In this document: positions 63,088 through 64,000 of the stretch, in pieces
How positions within the stretch are numbered: the first letter of the stretch is position 1
Layout of the letters: each line of letters begins with the position of its first letter
Source: an uncultured Algibacter sp.
GTDB lineage: Bacteria > Bacteroidota > Bacteroidia > Flavobacteriales > Flavobacteriaceae
Direction: 5' to 3'
Assembly (NCBI RefSeq): GCF_947495675.1
Contig: NZ_CANLZX010000001.1
Span: forward strand, 310,001-374,000
Length of the DNA: 64,000 nt
Translations under genes and position numbers: made by a program
Notes under the pieces: generated by a model
What the model was told of the DNA's origin: nothing
Databases searched by the model: none
Seen by the model: the letters and a program-made list of their open reading frames with translations, nothing else

Positions 63088-64000
63088 TTAAAGGTATCTG
63101 CGTAGATAATCATCTGAGTAGTCAATTTCAAGTTCCATCCATATTGGTAAGTGGTCTGACATTTCATAGGTTGTCCAATTCTTGTAGGATTTAGCCCAAT
63201 TAACATAAGGTTTTTTGCTGTGTTTTAATCTGGTTTTTTCCACTATTTTCTCATAATGATTTAACATCTCAACCGCAGAAGGGCGATATTTACCATCGGC
63301 TTTATCTTTTTCTGTTAATTTATTTGCTTTTTCTTTTGGATGAGGTCCAAAAACAGAGTGGCGCCAATCAAAAGTACCATGACGTAATAAGCGAGTTTTA
63401 CTTCCTGCTTTACCTTTTTCGGTAAATGCCATTTGGTCAAACCATCTATTGCCTCCCAAATTAGTAGGGCCAAAATCTGGTGCTGTTAGTTTCGAGTCTT
63501 TAAGAGCTTGCATAACTTCGTCATCCTTTTTTTCAATATTCATATCTCCTAGAAAAATATGTACTTGATCTTCCTTCTTTGCACGTTTTACCAAAATATT
63601 AGCTATTGATTTGATTTCTGCTGCTCGCATTTCTAAATCATTTCCATATATGATATGAGCAGAGCAAAGAGAAAATTTAAACCATCCTGCTTGAAATGAT
63701 GCAAAAAAAGGTGATCGTGCCACTTGTTCGCCTGCAATTAAAGTTTCTTTTGGTAATACTATTTCGCCAATTAAATTACGAAAGAGTACCTTATTGGTAT
63801 TGTAAACAAATGCCATACGTTCGTTATTGCCGCCTTTGTGTATAGAAACATCTGATACAAAAAAATCCCAACTTGGCCCTAGTAATTTAACCAACCGTCG
63901 TAAAGGCTCCAAATCATTCTTTACTTCTTGAATAGCACATATATCAAAATGATCTATAATTTCTGCGATATAGTGGTAGCTTTCATCCATTCTTAAAATA
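63088..64000 (-). CDS. Endonuclease/exonuclease/phosphatase-family protein, N-terminus cut off
   Basis: At least 303 residues are visible. The frame stays open through the right edge (ILR before MDESYHYI), and the fold's first strand with its catalytic asparagine is expected further upstream, so the methionine at 63988-63990 is not the true start. Visible catalytic segments of the DNase I-like fold are CAIQEVKND (glutamate ligand), HIFLGDMNIEKKD and YEMSDHLPIWMELE. The middle contains a lysine-rich GKAGSKTRLLRHGTFDWRHS. It could be a nuclease or a phosphodiesterase; the substrate is not evident. Confidence 0.88.
   Translation of the reverse strand, partial: ILRMDESYHYIAEIIDHFDICAIQEVKNDLEPLRRLVKLLGPSWDFFVSDVSIHKGGNNERMAFVYNTNKVLFRNLIGEIVLPKETLIAGEQVARSPFFASFQAGWFKFSLCSAHIIYGNDLEMRAAEIKSIANILVKRAKKEDQVHIFLGDMNIEKKDDEVMQALKDSKLTAPDFGPTNLGGNRWFDQMAFTEKGKAGSKTRLLRHGTFDWRHSVFGPHPKEKANKLTEKDKADGKYRPSAVEMLNHYEKIVEKTRLKHSKKPYVNWAKSYKNWTTYEMSDHLPIWMELEIDYSDDYLRRYL

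Noticed and set aside
1..64000. CRISPR arrays, insertion sequences, prophage or integron structures
   Set aside because: I saw no regularly spaced repeats, transposase or integrase genes, or terminal repeats; the only close repeats are the two modules at 30455-30649.
1..64000. Sigma-54 (-24/-12) promoters to match rpoN
   Set aside because: I did not see a convincing GG-N10-GC element in the intergenic gaps, so no targets are claimed.

Overview
The window looks like chromosomal DNA of a marine-type flavobacterium (Bacteroidota, Flavobacteriaceae). It is AT-rich. It has TAnnTTTG -7 boxes, several with a TTG exactly 19 bases upstream, and almost no Shine-Dalgarno sequences. Gene content is typical of the group: TonB receptors with carboxypeptidase-regulatory-like domains, a Sec-type (clade II) nitrous oxide reductase, DUF2723, flavobacterial Rrf2 proteins, ExbB/ExbD/ExbD, bacteroidete RpoN. 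About 52 protein genes and two tRNAs fill nearly all of the sequence. I saw no transposase, integrase, prophage or CRISPR array. The only stretch over 300 bases without an obvious large gene is 30159-30653.

Layout. 1-7000: a cut-off small membrane protein, a ClC channel with a glutamine at the gating-glutamate position, aspS, and a TonB-dependent receptor. 7172-13864: an RND efflux operon (tetR-tolC-MFP-RND), with a candidate TetR operator overlapping its promoter. 13990-15311: polyprenyl diphosphate synthase and a small partner gene. 15373-25487: a nitrogen-oxide block of rrf2, ric, a 12-helix haem-copper-oxidase-like membrane protein, the nos operon on the minus strand (cytochrome c, FAS1 lipoprotein, nosZ, a membrane protein, nosL, nosD, nosF, nosY), and a second rrf2. 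A 12-base near-palindrome, GAYAAAWWTRTC, recurs at both rrf2 promoters and before ric. An FNR-like box lies about 43 bases before the inferred nos transcription start. 26170-30158: sucA and sucB.

30241-31289 is the most unusual part. A NarL-type response regulator gene is followed by two near-copies of one module: a 24-base inverted repeat, 25 bases, then a conserved promoter-like element and a short hairpin-terminated transcript. One predicted transcript carries 12 bases perfectly complementary to the leader of the regulator mRNA. This suggests an orphan regulator that activates two small RNAs, at least one of which could feed back on it.

31325-37601: retropepsin-like protease, TatD, asparaginase, tRNA-Ser(GGA), the ExbB/ExbD energy-transduction operon, a PorT-like barrel and a membrane protein. 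37604-48797 (minus strand): rpoN, asnS, an MMPL-type transporter, a DUF5686-like barrel, frr, pyrH, tsf, rpsB, rpsI, rplM. 48930-58566: threonylcarbamoyl-AMP synthase, an ABC-F protein, a YgiQ radical-SAM protein, polA, a membrane metallophosphoesterase, and a thioredoxin-fold protein without cysteines. 58681-64000: polysaccharide deacetylase, DUF2723 protein, tRNA-Gln(TTG) and a cut-off endonuclease/exonuclease/phosphatase-family protein.

Many long open frames in this sequence begin at TTG upstream of the probable ATG. I moved starts inward where an ATG fits the family better and say so in the entry.
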